Notes under the pieces: model-generated
The model's input: the letters and a program-made list of their open reading frames with translations, nothing else
Told to the model about the DNA's origin: nothing
Database searches by the model: none
Source: Zobellia roscoffensis
GTDB lineage: Bacteria > Bacteroidota > Bacteroidia > Flavobacteriales > Flavobacteriaceae
Assembly (NCBI RefSeq): GCF_015330165.1
Contig: NZ_JADDXT010000002.1
Location: 3,127,646 to 3,191,645 of the forward strand
Reading direction: 5' to 3'
DNA length: 64,000 nucleotides
Program-made: the position numbers and the translations under genes
In this document: positions 18,978 to 27,894 of the stretch, piece by piece
Layout: every line of letters begins with the position of its first letter
Numbering within the stretch: the stretch's first letter is position 1

Positions 18978-20354
18978 ATGAAACTAAGTAAAGTATTTCT
19001 TCCGTTGGTCTTGGCCTGTATGGTATTGGCACCGTCTAATACCTACGCGTATCAAAATCAAGAAAAAGTAATAGAAGTACATACACTTTCAGAATTCAAG
19101 ACTTATTTAAACAAAGATGATGTAAAGGTTAAACTTACTGCCGGAAACTATCAAATAGACAATGCCGAAAGTATCAGGTTTATAAGATTCACTGGTAATA
19201 ATACCCATTTTGACCTTTCTGGAGTACGCTTTATGGTCGACACCAAACTTTTTAGTCGTGCAGATTTAACCAAAAGCGATGACGGTAACAGTATGTACTG
19301 TGCTATCGAAGTATCTGGAAATGATGTAACACTTGAAGGCTTATACATTGAAACTTATGGAGATACCCCTGGTTTACAGAGCAAAAACAAAATTTTTAAT
19401 GTTGTTGGAGAAGACGTAACACTAAAAGATATTGAAGTTCGTACTACAGGTTCAACCCCTTGGGGCTACGGATATTTATATGGCATAGGTGGTAATACTG
19501 GTGTTCGTAAAATGAACGGGATACGGGTCGGATATCCTGCAAAAAACGCAAAATTAATAGGCTGTAAAGTCCATATGCGGGCCATGGGCCATGCCATTTT
19601 TTTACAGGGGTCAGAAAATACTTTAATAGAAGACTGCCATGTAGATGGATTGTTGAGAACCACGGATGCAATACTTGCAGAGACTTCTGGCTATGCCTTT
19701 GATAAAGATTTTTACGCGGGTAAAGGAGGCTATGTAGAAGGAACTATGATAGGTGATGATGCTAAAATTTTACCCGGTGAAATTATTTCTCTAAGTGAGG
19801 ACGGTATTCGAATGTATCCTGAGTATAATGGTCACAAAACCATAAATACAACGGTTAAAAACTGTACCGTAACACAAATGCGAAGAGGAATTTGTACAGG
19901 GTTAAGTACCTCTGGCGATAAAATTATAAACTGTGTGGTTAGAGATTGCGTGGCAACGGGTTTTAACGTAGGAAATGCAGATACCGTGATTAATTGTAGT
20001 GCCGATGCCAAGTATGCAGAAGCCTTTTGCATTCCCTATACCAATGCCAAAAATGCTTATGTGGAAATGAATATTCTAGATAGTAGGGGTGGAATGGCAA
20101 ATGACCTTTTAGCCAAAATTAACGGTACCGGACATAACGTAATTATAAAAACTTCCGACCCCAATTTTATTCCGGAAAAAATGGCCATTAAATTGTCGGT
20201 CTGGGAAGGTTACGGCAACTTTAATAAAAAGGCTACAATGCATGCTACTGCTATTAAATTAGAGAACCAAACAAAGACCAAAGTACTCCTGTACCCAGGT
20301 ACTGAAAACCCTGAAATTGAAAGTAAGGGTGAGGTTTTGGAGGTGAAAAAGTAA
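18978..20354 (+). CDS. Secreted right-handed beta-helix protein of unknown activity
   Basis: 458 residues with a signal peptide ending near TYAYQ (about residue 26). From about residue 55 to 370 the sequence shows regular beta-helix coils (repeated V-x-L-x-x-x-x-V/I patterns such as NDVTLEGLYIETYGD, EDVTLKDIEVRTTGS, NTLIEDCHVDG and TVKNCTVTQMRRG). Such folds occur in polysaccharide lyases and in several glycoside hydrolase families. I recognise no family-defining catalytic motif. The position between a fucosidase and a lyase in one operon indicates a part in breaking down the same polysaccharide, either as an enzyme or as a binding protein. The C-terminal 80 residues are lysine-rich and outside the coils. 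Confidence 0.6.
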   Translation: MKLSKVFLPLVLACMVLAPSNTYAYQNQEKVIEVHTLSEFKTYLNKDDVKVKLTAGNYQIDNAESIRFIRFTGNNTHFDLSGVRFMVDTKLFSRADLTKSDDGNSMYCAIEVSGNDVTLEGLYIETYGDTPGLQSKNKIFNVVGEDVTLKDIEVRTTGSTPWGYGYLYGIGGNTGVRKMNGIRVGYPAKNAKLIGCKVHMRAMGHAIFLQGSENTLIEDCHVDGLLRTTDAILAETSGYAFDKDFYAGKGGYVEGTMIGDDAKILPGEIISLSEDGIRMYPEYNGHKTINTTVKNCTVTQMRRGICTGLSTSGDKIINCVVRDCVATGFNVGNADTVINCSADAKYAEAFCIPYTNAKNAYVEMNILDSRGGMANDLLAKINGTGHNVIIKTSDPNFIPEKMAIKLSVWEGYGNFNKKATMHATAIKLENQTKTKVLLYPGTENPEIESKGEVLEVKK

Positions 20355-20456
20355 CGAGTGTCAAATCGAATACTGAATATCAACACTACAAAACTTGTTC
20401 GAACACGCAGGTAGAGTTCAAAAAAAGAACCGAACAAATAGAATTCAAAGAGCATT

Positions 20457-23198
20457 ATGAAGAAACTAGCAGTACTGATTTTTGTATGTATTGGTCATTA
20501 TATTTTTGCGCAAAACAACAAAGCTATTCCGCTTCCAGAAAATTTAGAACAAGGATATCCACGGCTATACATTACTAATGCTGAAAAGAAGGACCTTCAG
20601 AAAACCATCAAAAAAGAAGCGTGGGCCAGAGATGTTTTAGCAGGTTTACATGATGAAGTTGACGAACACGTAGAGCGTCATATATCCGACACTGAATGGA
20701 TAGTATCTCGTTTACAGATGTATTGGAAAACCAAGTCTGCCAACGTGTATGTTAATGGGGTAGATTATTCTCATGCAGACGGTGAAGCTCCGGTTCCGAC
20801 GGTTCGATTTACGGGTTCGCGTAATTCTGCTACATCTTATGGTAAACCTAAGTTAGAAGATATACAACCGTATATGGATGATCCTAGAGGTTTGTATTTA
20901 CCGAATAAAACAAAAGAAGGGCATCCTTTTGAATGGGCGGAACAATCCGAAACCGGTAATATAATTGTTTCTATTAACGAAGATATTATTGGTTTGGCTA
21001 GAGATGCTGCCTTTCTATATTGGTTAGAGAATGACGAAAATTTTGCCAAGTTTTCCTATGATATTTTCCACACCTATATGGAAGGCATGTCGTATCGTAG
21101 TGAACCTATCGACTTGCTGAACGGTCATATACAAACACTTGTTGGTTTCACACATTTTCAAGTGATACATGAAAGAGCGTTGAGAGAGGTATCCATTTTG
21201 TATGATTTTTTACATGGCTATATAGAAGCCAACCATCTAGAAAATATTGCTATGTATGATAAGACCATTAAAAGATGGACAGATCAGGTCATTAAAAACG
21301 GAGTACCGCAGAACAATTGGAATCTGCATCAAGCCAACATCATTTTAAAAGCTGCAATGGTGCTGCAAGACAACAAAAATTATGAGGATAAAAAAGGACG
21401 CGAATATTACATTGATTATATATTGAATGTTACTTCGGCAAGGCAATGGTCGTTATCAAAATTTATAGATTATGGTTATGACGAAAGTAATGGAGTGTGG
21501 AACGAATGTCCCAGTTATTCTTTAGGGGTAACCAGCAGTCTTACCCATTTCATAAGGGATTTTGACAGTACTTTTGACCATAATATTCTACCGTACACTC
21601 CGGTGATGGGCAAAGCGGTAAAAATGATGCCGCAATATTTGTTTCCCAACAATCAGATCGTGGCATTTGGAGATTCGTACTACGGACCTATAAGTACCGA
21701 GGCAATAGGGGATATGATTAGAATTGCCCAGAAAAATGGGGACGATGCGTTAGAAGAAGATTTTACGGGATTGTATCGCTTGTTTGCAAAAGATACTGAG
21801 CAATCAGGTAAAAATAGCGGTAGAAAAGACAAAAGTATCTCTTCTTTTTTTGCTACCAAGCCGTTGGTTTTAAATCCAAAATATAAGCAGCACGACATAA
21901 AAGATTATATCACTCAAACCTTTAATGCACCAAGTGTTAGCTGGCATGTACAGCGTATGGGAACCGGTACCAATGGAATGATGGCCTCTTTAAATGGCTC
22001 GTTAGGAAACCATATGCATGCTAATGGCATCAATATGGAACTCTATGGAAAAGGCTTTGTTCAAGGTGCGGACCCGGGTAAGGGAGCTAACTATTTGCAA
22101 CCTATTTATTTAGAATACTATTCTCAGTTTCCTGCTCATAACACGGTAATGGTAGATGGAGCTTCCTCATATACCGAAATGTTGAGCTATCACGGCTTTG
22201 ATGTTTTGGGAGAATACCCAAAATCGGAGCAGAAAGACGGTTTTTACGAAGATATCACCTATTCAGATGTTTACTTTTTAGAACCGGAAACCCAAAGTGA
22301 TCAAAGTAGGTTGGTAAGTATTGTTAAAACAGGCGAAACTACCGGATATTATATTGATGTTTTTCGCTCTAAAAAACAGCGCAAAGGTGATAAATTTCAT
22401 GACTATTACTACCATAATTTAGGACAAAGTATGCAGATGATGGATGCTATTGGAAATCCGCTGAAGTTAACCGAAAGTGAAGAAATGGCTTTTGCAGGTG
22501 GGCACCTTTATGCCTTGGATTATATGTGGGATAAAAAATCAGTAAAACTAGAAGAAGATTACCAAGCCGAATGGAAAATAGACATGCCCGAAGGTGAGGA
22601 TGATGTTTTTATGAATTTATGGATGAAGGGTACAGAGGGGCGTGAGGTATTCTCCATAAAATCACCACCCAATAAAGCATTCAGAGGCAATCATGGTATT
22701 CCCTACAAAGTTGATAAGCAACCCTATTTAACCTTTGCGGCACGTCAACATGGCGAGGCATGGGAGCATCCATTTGTATCGGTATATGAACCTTTTACTT
22801 CCGCCGAAGGAAAAAGCATAGAAAAGATTTCAGGCTTTAAAGATGAAAACGGGAATACCGAATTTGTGGGGTTGAATATACTACATAAATCTGGTCGTGA
22901 AGATTTTGTGTTTTCATCAGCTAATCATCAAAAAGCAAACTATAAAGAAATGTCCAGTGATGCTAGCTATACTTTAGTTGGGAATGAAAAGAATGGAGAT
23001 TGGGTAGTTTTTATAGGAAACGGAAAAGAGGTTTCGGCTAATGACTATACTGTTTTGGCTTCTGAAATCGGGAATGTAGTATTGGAATTAAAACAAGGAG
23101 AGCTGCTTTTAAATAACGAAGTGCAGGTTACCATTAGGTATAAAAATTTAGAGAAGAAATTTGATGCCGGAACATTGCGAAAAATTGTAATAGAATAA
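20457..23198 (+). CDS. Heparinase II/III-type polysaccharide lyase (paralogue 2)
   Basis: 913 residues with a signal peptide (ending HYIFAQ). It has the same architecture as the lyase at 12347: helical toroid with NNWNLHQANI, then the heparinase II/III beta-sandwich with LGNHMHANG (H519, H521) and YYSQFPAHNTVMVDG. The two share many N-terminal blocks, including PKLED[VI]QPY and DDPRGLYL, so they arose by duplication, but are diverged enough to differ in specificity. Candidate catalytic residues are the Asn in NNWNLH and the His in H-x-HANG, by analogy with PL12, PL15, PL17 and PL21. It follows the beta-helix gene after 102 bp with no obvious terminator. Its substrate is inferred, as for paralogue 1. 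Confidence 0.8.
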   Translation: MKKLAVLIFVCIGHYIFAQNNKAIPLPENLEQGYPRLYITNAEKKDLQKTIKKEAWARDVLAGLHDEVDEHVERHISDTEWIVSRLQMYWKTKSANVYVNGVDYSHADGEAPVPTVRFTGSRNSATSYGKPKLEDIQPYMDDPRGLYLPNKTKEGHPFEWAEQSETGNIIVSINEDIIGLARDAAFLYWLENDENFAKFSYDIFHTYMEGMSYRSEPIDLLNGHIQTLVGFTHFQVIHERALREVSILYDFLHGYIEANHLENIAMYDKTIKRWTDQVIKNGVPQNNWNLHQANIILKAAMVLQDNKNYEDKKGREYYIDYILNVTSARQWSLSKFIDYGYDESNGVWNECPSYSLGVTSSLTHFIRDFDSTFDHNILPYTPVMGKAVKMMPQYLFPNNQIVAFGDSYYGPISTEAIGDMIRIAQKNGDDALEEDFTGLYRLFAKDTEQSGKNSGRKDKSISSFFATKPLVLNPKYKQHDIKDYITQTFNAPSVSWHVQRMGTGTNGMMASLNGSLGNHMHANGINMELYGKGFVQGADPGKGANYLQPIYLEYYSQFPAHNTVMVDGASSYTEMLSYHGFDVLGEYPKSEQKDGFYEDITYSDVYFLEPETQSDQSRLVSIVKTGETTGYYIDVFRSKKQRKGDKFHDYYYHNLGQSMQMMDAIGNPLKLTESEEMAFAGGHLYALDYMWDKKSVKLEEDYQAEWKIDMPEGEDDVFMNLWMKGTEGREVFSIKSPPNKAFRGNHGIPYKVDKQPYLTFAARQHGEAWEHPFVSVYEPFTSAEGKSIEKISGFKDENGNTEFVGLNILHKSGREDFVFSSANHQKANYKEMSSDASYTLVGNEKNGDWVVFIGNGKEVSANDYTVLASEIGNVVLELKQGELLLNNEVQVTIRYKNLEKKFDAGTLRKIVIE

Positions 23199-23208
23199 AA
23201 TAATAAAG

Positions 23209-24432
23209 ATGAAAAATAACATACTATTCAAAATTCGATCAATAAAAACATTTAGCACAATTTTCTGTTTGATTGCAGTAGGTTTTTGTGCTTACGGACA
23301 GCAACAACCACCATTACTTACTAGTGATGGTTCTAGCTTTAATGCGCAGTCCTATTTTCCAAAATTTAGCTGGGAAACGACCCCAATGTACTATCATTTT
23401 GGTGATATTGACCGTGTTTTAGAACCTGAAGAAGTCAAGTTTATTTCAGATAGAACCGATTTTATCTGTATGGAGAAATCACATGCGTTTCATGCGCTAG
23501 GTGATGCTGTGTTAGGCACCAAACATGAAGTAGAAGCATTTCATAAAATAAAACCGGATACCAAGGTTCTTTACTATTATAATTCTTACGTGGCATGGCC
23601 TTTTACCAGGTTTAATAAGAACCTTACTCCTGAGGGGATTGTAAAGGATAAAGAATTAGCCAAATTCTTATTTATCAACCCAAAAACGGGGAAACTATTG
23701 GAAAAATCAAATAGTATAGGATTTTCATACTATTTTGATGCTATGAATCCGGAGTTTCGTGAATGGTGGGTGCAATCGGCTGTTGAAGGTATTAAAATTT
23801 CAGGTGCAGATGGTATTTTCATTGACCGTATGAATGTGGACGTGAATGCAAATTATCCTGTGGATGATTTAACTGCATTAGCTGAAGCCAAAGGTAAAAT
23901 GATGGCAGCTCTTAGAGAACAAATGGGACCGGATAAAATATTGGTAGGCAACAATGCGGCCACTACAAAAGAGGTTTTTCCATATTGTGATGCCTTTATG
24001 TTTGAGCATTATAATGCCTCTGTTACGAATAAGGAAAATCTACTGAAAGAATGGGGCGTTATGGAACGTGTTGCCAAGGCTGGGAAAATTTCAATTTATC
24101 GTTTCGGTGCCAAAGGAAAAGGGAAAAATGATATTACCCTTGGAGCCACAAAAACAATTGGTATAGAACAAAGGTCTCATAATCAATTAGAATTTCACCA
24201 AGCTTGCTTTCTTATTGGCGCTCAGCCAAATTCGTATTTTCAATGGAATTGGGGTTGGAATCTGGAAGATGGTAACCTGGTAGATTACCCCGCATTACAA
24301 AAACCACTAGGAGCACCTAAAGGTTCTTTTAAACGTGTAAACCCAGAAGGGTGGGAGTTTACCCGTGAATTCGAACATGCAAGTGTATGGGTAGATACGG
24401 AGGCAAGGAAGGCAAAAATTACCTGGCATTGA
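23209..24432 (+). CDS. Putative secreted TIM-barrel glycoside hydrolase (GHL15-like)
   Basis: 407 residues with an N-terminal signal segment ending near CAYGQ. The pattern is a (beta/alpha)8 barrel like those in the hypothetical glycosyl hydrolase groups (Pfam GHL-type): TKVLYYYNSYVAWPF, a strand ending in GADGIFIDRMN with D206, and a later strand ending in CDAFMFEHYN with E266. D206 and E266 are at positions typical of catalytic carboxylates, but this is inference. The end (RAKITWH) suggests a small closing sheet. It is the last gene of the 10189-24432 operon, 10 bp after a lyase gene, which ties it to the same polysaccharide. No characterised relative is recognised. Confidence 0.55.
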   Translation: MKNNILFKIRSIKTFSTIFCLIAVGFCAYGQQQPPLLTSDGSSFNAQSYFPKFSWETTPMYYHFGDIDRVLEPEEVKFISDRTDFICMEKSHAFHALGDAVLGTKHEVEAFHKIKPDTKVLYYYNSYVAWPFTRFNKNLTPEGIVKDKELAKFLFINPKTGKLLEKSNSIGFSYYFDAMNPEFREWWVQSAVEGIKISGADGIFIDRMNVDVNANYPVDDLTALAEAKGKMMAALREQMGPDKILVGNNAATTKEVFPYCDAFMFEHYNASVTNKENLLKEWGVMERVAKAGKISIYRFGAKGKGKNDITLGATKTIGIEQRSHNQLEFHQACFLIGAQPNSYFQWNWGWNLEDGNLVDYPALQKPLGAPKGSFKRVNPEGWEFTREFEHASVWVDTEARKAKITWH

Positions 24433-24470
24433 TTGATGGTCCAAGTTTTTACAGGTGTTAATTACTTAGA

Positions 24471-24486
24471 GCAATACTTTTATTGC
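24471..24486 (+). other. Short hairpin after the depolymerisation operon
   Basis: GCAATA (24471-24476) and TATTGC (24481-24486) form a perfect 6-bp stem with a CTTT loop, 38 bp after the stop at 24432. There is no T-run after it, so it is at best a weak or transcript-stabilising terminator. Confidence 0.35.
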
Positions 24487-24510
24487 CTGAACCATGAGAG
24501 TACATGACAG

Positions 24511-24537
24511 TTGAGCAAAGATAAAAGGTTAGTTTTA
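24511..24537 (+). promoter_or_regulatory. Putative promoter of the first sulfatase operon
   Basis: TTG at 24511-24513, a 16-base spacer, and TAGTTTTA at 24530-24537, one base from TAnnTTTG and identical to the -7 box before 37195. It lies about 150 bp before the sulfatase start. The operator-like 13-mer found before three other operons is absent here. Confidence 0.4.
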
Positions 24538-24688
24538 TACGCGAACATAGCTTACTAAGTTTGGTATACCCTCATGTATCCTACTGTTTATGGACAAATG
24601 AATCATGAGTTATAGTATAGGGTATATAATTTACATCCTATTTCTATCACTAGAATTACATTGCAATTGAATTATAACTTTATAAATT

Positions 24689-26146
24689 TTGAGTAAAATT
24701 ACCTTTCGTTTTATTTCTTTTATAGTACTACTAATATGCGTTATATCTGTTGAAGCCCAGAGCAAGCAAGAATCGGGTCAACCCAATATTGTAGTTTTCT
24801 TATGTGATGATTTGGGATATGGAGACTTGTCTTCATACGGACATAGAACTATAAAGACACCCAATATTGATAAGTTGGCGGAGACCGGTATTAAAATGAC
24901 CGATTTCTATTCAGCTGCACCAGTATGTTCACCATCAAGGGTGGGATTGTTGACAGGAAGGAGCCCCAATAAAGCAGGTGTTTATGATTTTATACCAGGC
25001 CCTAAAAACAGCGAAGATTTACGTCATTTGGTGCATTTACAAAAAGGAGAAAAAACCATACCCGAGCGGTTAAAAACGGTGGGTTATTCAACGGCATTGG
25101 TTGGTAAATGGCACTGTAGTTCACTTTTTAATAATCCCGCGCAACCGCAGCCTGATTATTTTGGTTTTGATTATTGGTTCGCTACACATAACAACGCATC
25201 ACCTAGTCATGAAAACCCTAAAAACTTCGTAAGAAATGGAGAAAAAGCTGGCCCTATAGAAGGGTTTAGTTGTCAGATTGTAGTGGATGAAGCTATGAGT
25301 TGGTTAGACAAGAAAGCAGATGATAATCCATTTTATCTACAAGTAACTTTTCACGAACCGCACGAACCTATTGCTTCTCCGGAAGATTTGGTAGCGGAAT
25401 ATTTACCATATGCGAACAATGAAGCAGAGGCCCAATTCTTTGCCAATGTTGCCAATGTTGACAAAGCGGTAGGCCGATTGTTAAAATACCTAGAGGAAAA
25501 TGGAAAGGCTGATAATACCCTCGTCATCTTTACTTCGGATAATGGCCCTGAAACTTTAGCCCGTTATCCCGGTGCTAAAAGAACCTTTGGAAGAACAGGT
25601 GGACTAAAAGGTCGAAAACTTTGGACCACCGAAGCCGGTTTTCGTGTGCCCGGAATTGTAAAGTGGATGGGGAAGGAAACCTATAATGGTACTACTAATG
25701 CTGTCGTCTCCGCTTTAGACATTCTACCTACACTTTGCGAATTAACAGGAGCCAAGCTGCCTGATACTAAAATTGACGGAGAGTCCTTTGCTTCTCTGAT
25801 TAGAGACGGACAGTTTACAAGAAAGAAACCACTGATTTGGGGTTTTTATAATGCTTTGAACGAACACCAAGTGGCTATGCGCCACGGAGATTATAAAATA
25901 TTGGCAAGATTAAAAAAAGACGGAGAGTATCTTCCGAATTTAAACAATATCTACAAAGGGAATGAAGAGCTGATTAAAAGCAGTGAATTGGCAGATTTTG
26001 AGCTATATAATTTAAAGGAGGATAACAAAGAGTCTGCTAATCTGGTTGTCGATAATCCTATGGTTTTCAATAAAATGAAGGCTTTGCTTAAAACAGAGTA
26101 TAAAGCTCTTTTAGAAGAAAGTCACATTTGGGAGCGTACAGAATAA
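24689..26146 (+). CDS. Family S1 sulfatase (formylglycine type), TTG start
   Basis: Hydrolyses sulfate esters on the polysaccharide; secreted or periplasmic. It has 485 residues with a signal peptide ending VEAQ near residue 24. The alkaline-phosphatase-like sulfatase fold shows FLCDDLGYGDL (metal ligands), Cys80 in PVCSPSR, which would become formylglycine, GKWH and FTSDNGPE. The first possible codon is TTG at 24689: an in-frame TAA lies at 24683-24685, and the first in-frame ATG is residue 70, which would remove the signal peptide and metal ligands. The downstream sulfatase gene begins 11 bp after its stop. The S1 subfamily and sulfate position cannot be fixed by eye. Confidence 0.9.
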   Translation: MSKITFRFISFIVLLICVISVEAQSKQESGQPNIVVFLCDDLGYGDLSSYGHRTIKTPNIDKLAETGIKMTDFYSAAPVCSPSRVGLLTGRSPNKAGVYDFIPGPKNSEDLRHLVHLQKGEKTIPERLKTVGYSTALVGKWHCSSLFNNPAQPQPDYFGFDYWFATHNNASPSHENPKNFVRNGEKAGPIEGFSCQIVVDEAMSWLDKKADDNPFYLQVTFHEPHEPIASPEDLVAEYLPYANNEAEAQFFANVANVDKAVGRLLKYLEENGKADNTLVIFTSDNGPETLARYPGAKRTFGRTGGLKGRKLWTTEAGFRVPGIVKWMGKETYNGTTNAVVSALDILPTLCELTGAKLPDTKIDGESFASLIRDGQFTRKKPLIWGFYNALNEHQVAMRHGDYKILARLKKDGEYLPNLNNIYKGNEELIKSSELADFELYNLKEDNKESANLVVDNPMVFNKMKALLKTEYKALLEESHIWERTE

Positions 26147-26157
26147 ATAGAGAGGGA

Positions 26158-27831
26158 ATGAACATATTTGAAACTAAAAAAATGAGAATACGAGTATATT
26201 TCGCAGCAGTAGTTGGTGTTTTGATTTTTGTGGGTTGTAAAGAAACACGGCCTGTTGAAAAAACATCAAAATCTAAAAAGCCCAATATATTGTTTATCAT
26301 GTCAGATGATCATGCGTACCAGGCAATTAGTGCGTATGGCAGTAAATTGGTACAGACCCCCAATATAGACCGGTTGGCAAAAGAAGGTATGTTATTTACG
26401 AATGCTAGTGTCACCAATTCTATTTGCGCACCTTCAAGAGCTACTATTTTAACCGGTAAACACACGCATATTAACGGAAAGATAGATAACCTCATGCCGT
26501 TTGACACGACGCAAGTTACCTTTCCGCAGATATTTCAAAAGAATGGCTATCAGACTGCTATGTTCGGTAAACTTCATTTTGGTAACAATCCTAAAGGTGT
26601 AGATGATTTTATGATTCTGCCAGGACAAGGGTTTTACATCAATCCAGATTTTAATACATCCAAAGGAGATACTACCATTACCGGTTATGTTACGGATATT
26701 ATAACCGATGTGACTTTAAATTGGCTTAAAGAAGAACGAGAAGAAGAAAAGCCTTTTATGATGATGTACCTACATAAAGCACCGCACAGACCTTGGTGGC
26801 CTAGTCCCGAAAAGTTCAAGGAATTCACGAAGAAAGAGTTTCCAGAACCAGAGACGCTGTTCGATGATTATAAAAATCGCGGAACGGCTGCAAAGACTGC
26901 GGAGATGAATTTGTTGACCCATATGATGTACAGTCACGATAGTAAAATTAGACCTGAACTGGTGGCGAAAATGGGAGATAAGGTAACGCCAAAAGTAGAG
27001 GAATTCGAAAACGGGTTTTATGGCCCCTTTGGTCGCGCTAATAGTGAACAGAAAGCAAAGTATGATGAGGTTTTAGATGAAATAAATGCCGATTTTGAAA
27101 AGAATTGGCCTTCAATGACCGATGAAGAAAAAATGCGTTGGAAATACCAACGCTATATGCAAGATTATCTAGCATGTATTTCCTCTGTAGATGATAATGT
27201 AGGTAGGGTTCTAGATTATTTGGAAGAAAGCGGTTTGGCCGAAAATACCATAGTAGTATATACTTCTGATCAAGGGTTTTATTTGGGCGAACATGGTTGG
27301 TTCGATAAGCGGTTTATTTATGATGAATCGTTCAAAACACCTCTAATTGTAAAATGGCCAAATACCATTAAACCGGGTTCCGTAGAAAATGAAATGGTAC
27401 AGAACTTAGATTTCGCGCCAACATTTTTAGAAGCCGCAGGTATAGAAGTCCCTAGTGATATGCAAGGGGAAAGCCTAATGCCGCTATTAAAAGGTAAAGA
27501 TGAAAAATGGAATAGAGATGCGGTGTACTATCATTATTACGAGTACCCGAGTGTACATATGGTAAAACGTCACTATGGTATCGTAACCAAAGAATATAAG
27601 CTGGCACATTTCTATTATGATGTTGATGAATGGGAATTATATGACAGACTAAAAGATCCACAAGAATTGAATAATGTATATGATGACCCTGACTATTCGG
27701 AAATAGTAACAGAACTAAAACAGAAATTAGTAGAGCTTAGAAAGAAATATAAAGATTCTCCAGAGTTGGATCAAGAATATATAGATATCTATAAAGAAAT
27801 GAAAGCCGAAAAGGATAACGATTTCTGGTAG
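26158..27831 (+). CDS. Family S1 sulfatase, lipoprotein (GlcNAc-6-sulfatase-like)
   Basis: 557 residues from the ATG at 26158; an ATG at 26182 would also work and places the lipobox Cys closer to the N-terminus. A TTG at 26128 would overlap the preceding gene and is unlikely. The leader FAAVVGVLIFVGC is a lipoprotein signal. Sulfatase motifs are IMSDDHAYQAI, Cys90 in SICAPSR, GKLHFG, HKAPHRPW and YTSDQGFYLGEHGW. The SICAPSRATILTGKHTH segment resembles bacterial GlcNAc-6-sulfatase-type enzymes known from heparan and chondroitin loci, but a 6-O-sulfatase role is only a suggestion. The C-terminal region with EWELYDRLKDPQELNNVY is the usual sulfatase C-domain. Second gene of a three-sulfatase run. 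Confidence 0.9.
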   Translation: MNIFETKKMRIRVYFAAVVGVLIFVGCKETRPVEKTSKSKKPNILFIMSDDHAYQAISAYGSKLVQTPNIDRLAKEGMLFTNASVTNSICAPSRATILTGKHTHINGKIDNLMPFDTTQVTFPQIFQKNGYQTAMFGKLHFGNNPKGVDDFMILPGQGFYINPDFNTSKGDTTITGYVTDIITDVTLNWLKEEREEEKPFMMMYLHKAPHRPWWPSPEKFKEFTKKEFPEPETLFDDYKNRGTAAKTAEMNLLTHMMYSHDSKIRPELVAKMGDKVTPKVEEFENGFYGPFGRANSEQKAKYDEVLDEINADFEKNWPSMTDEEKMRWKYQRYMQDYLACISSVDDNVGRVLDYLEESGLAENTIVVYTSDQGFYLGEHGWFDKRFIYDESFKTPLIVKWPNTIKPGSVENEMVQNLDFAPTFLEAAGIEVPSDMQGESLMPLLKGKDEKWNRDAVYYHYYEYPSVHMVKRHYGIVTKEYKLAHFYYDVDEWELYDRLKDPQELNNVYDDPDYSEIVTELKQKLVELRKKYKDSPELDQEYIDIYKEMKAEKDNDFW

Positions 27832-27894
27832 GCATTATCATTCTGTTTCAAAATAAAAAATAGCGTTCCTATTAAAATCTAAACTAACAGCTCA

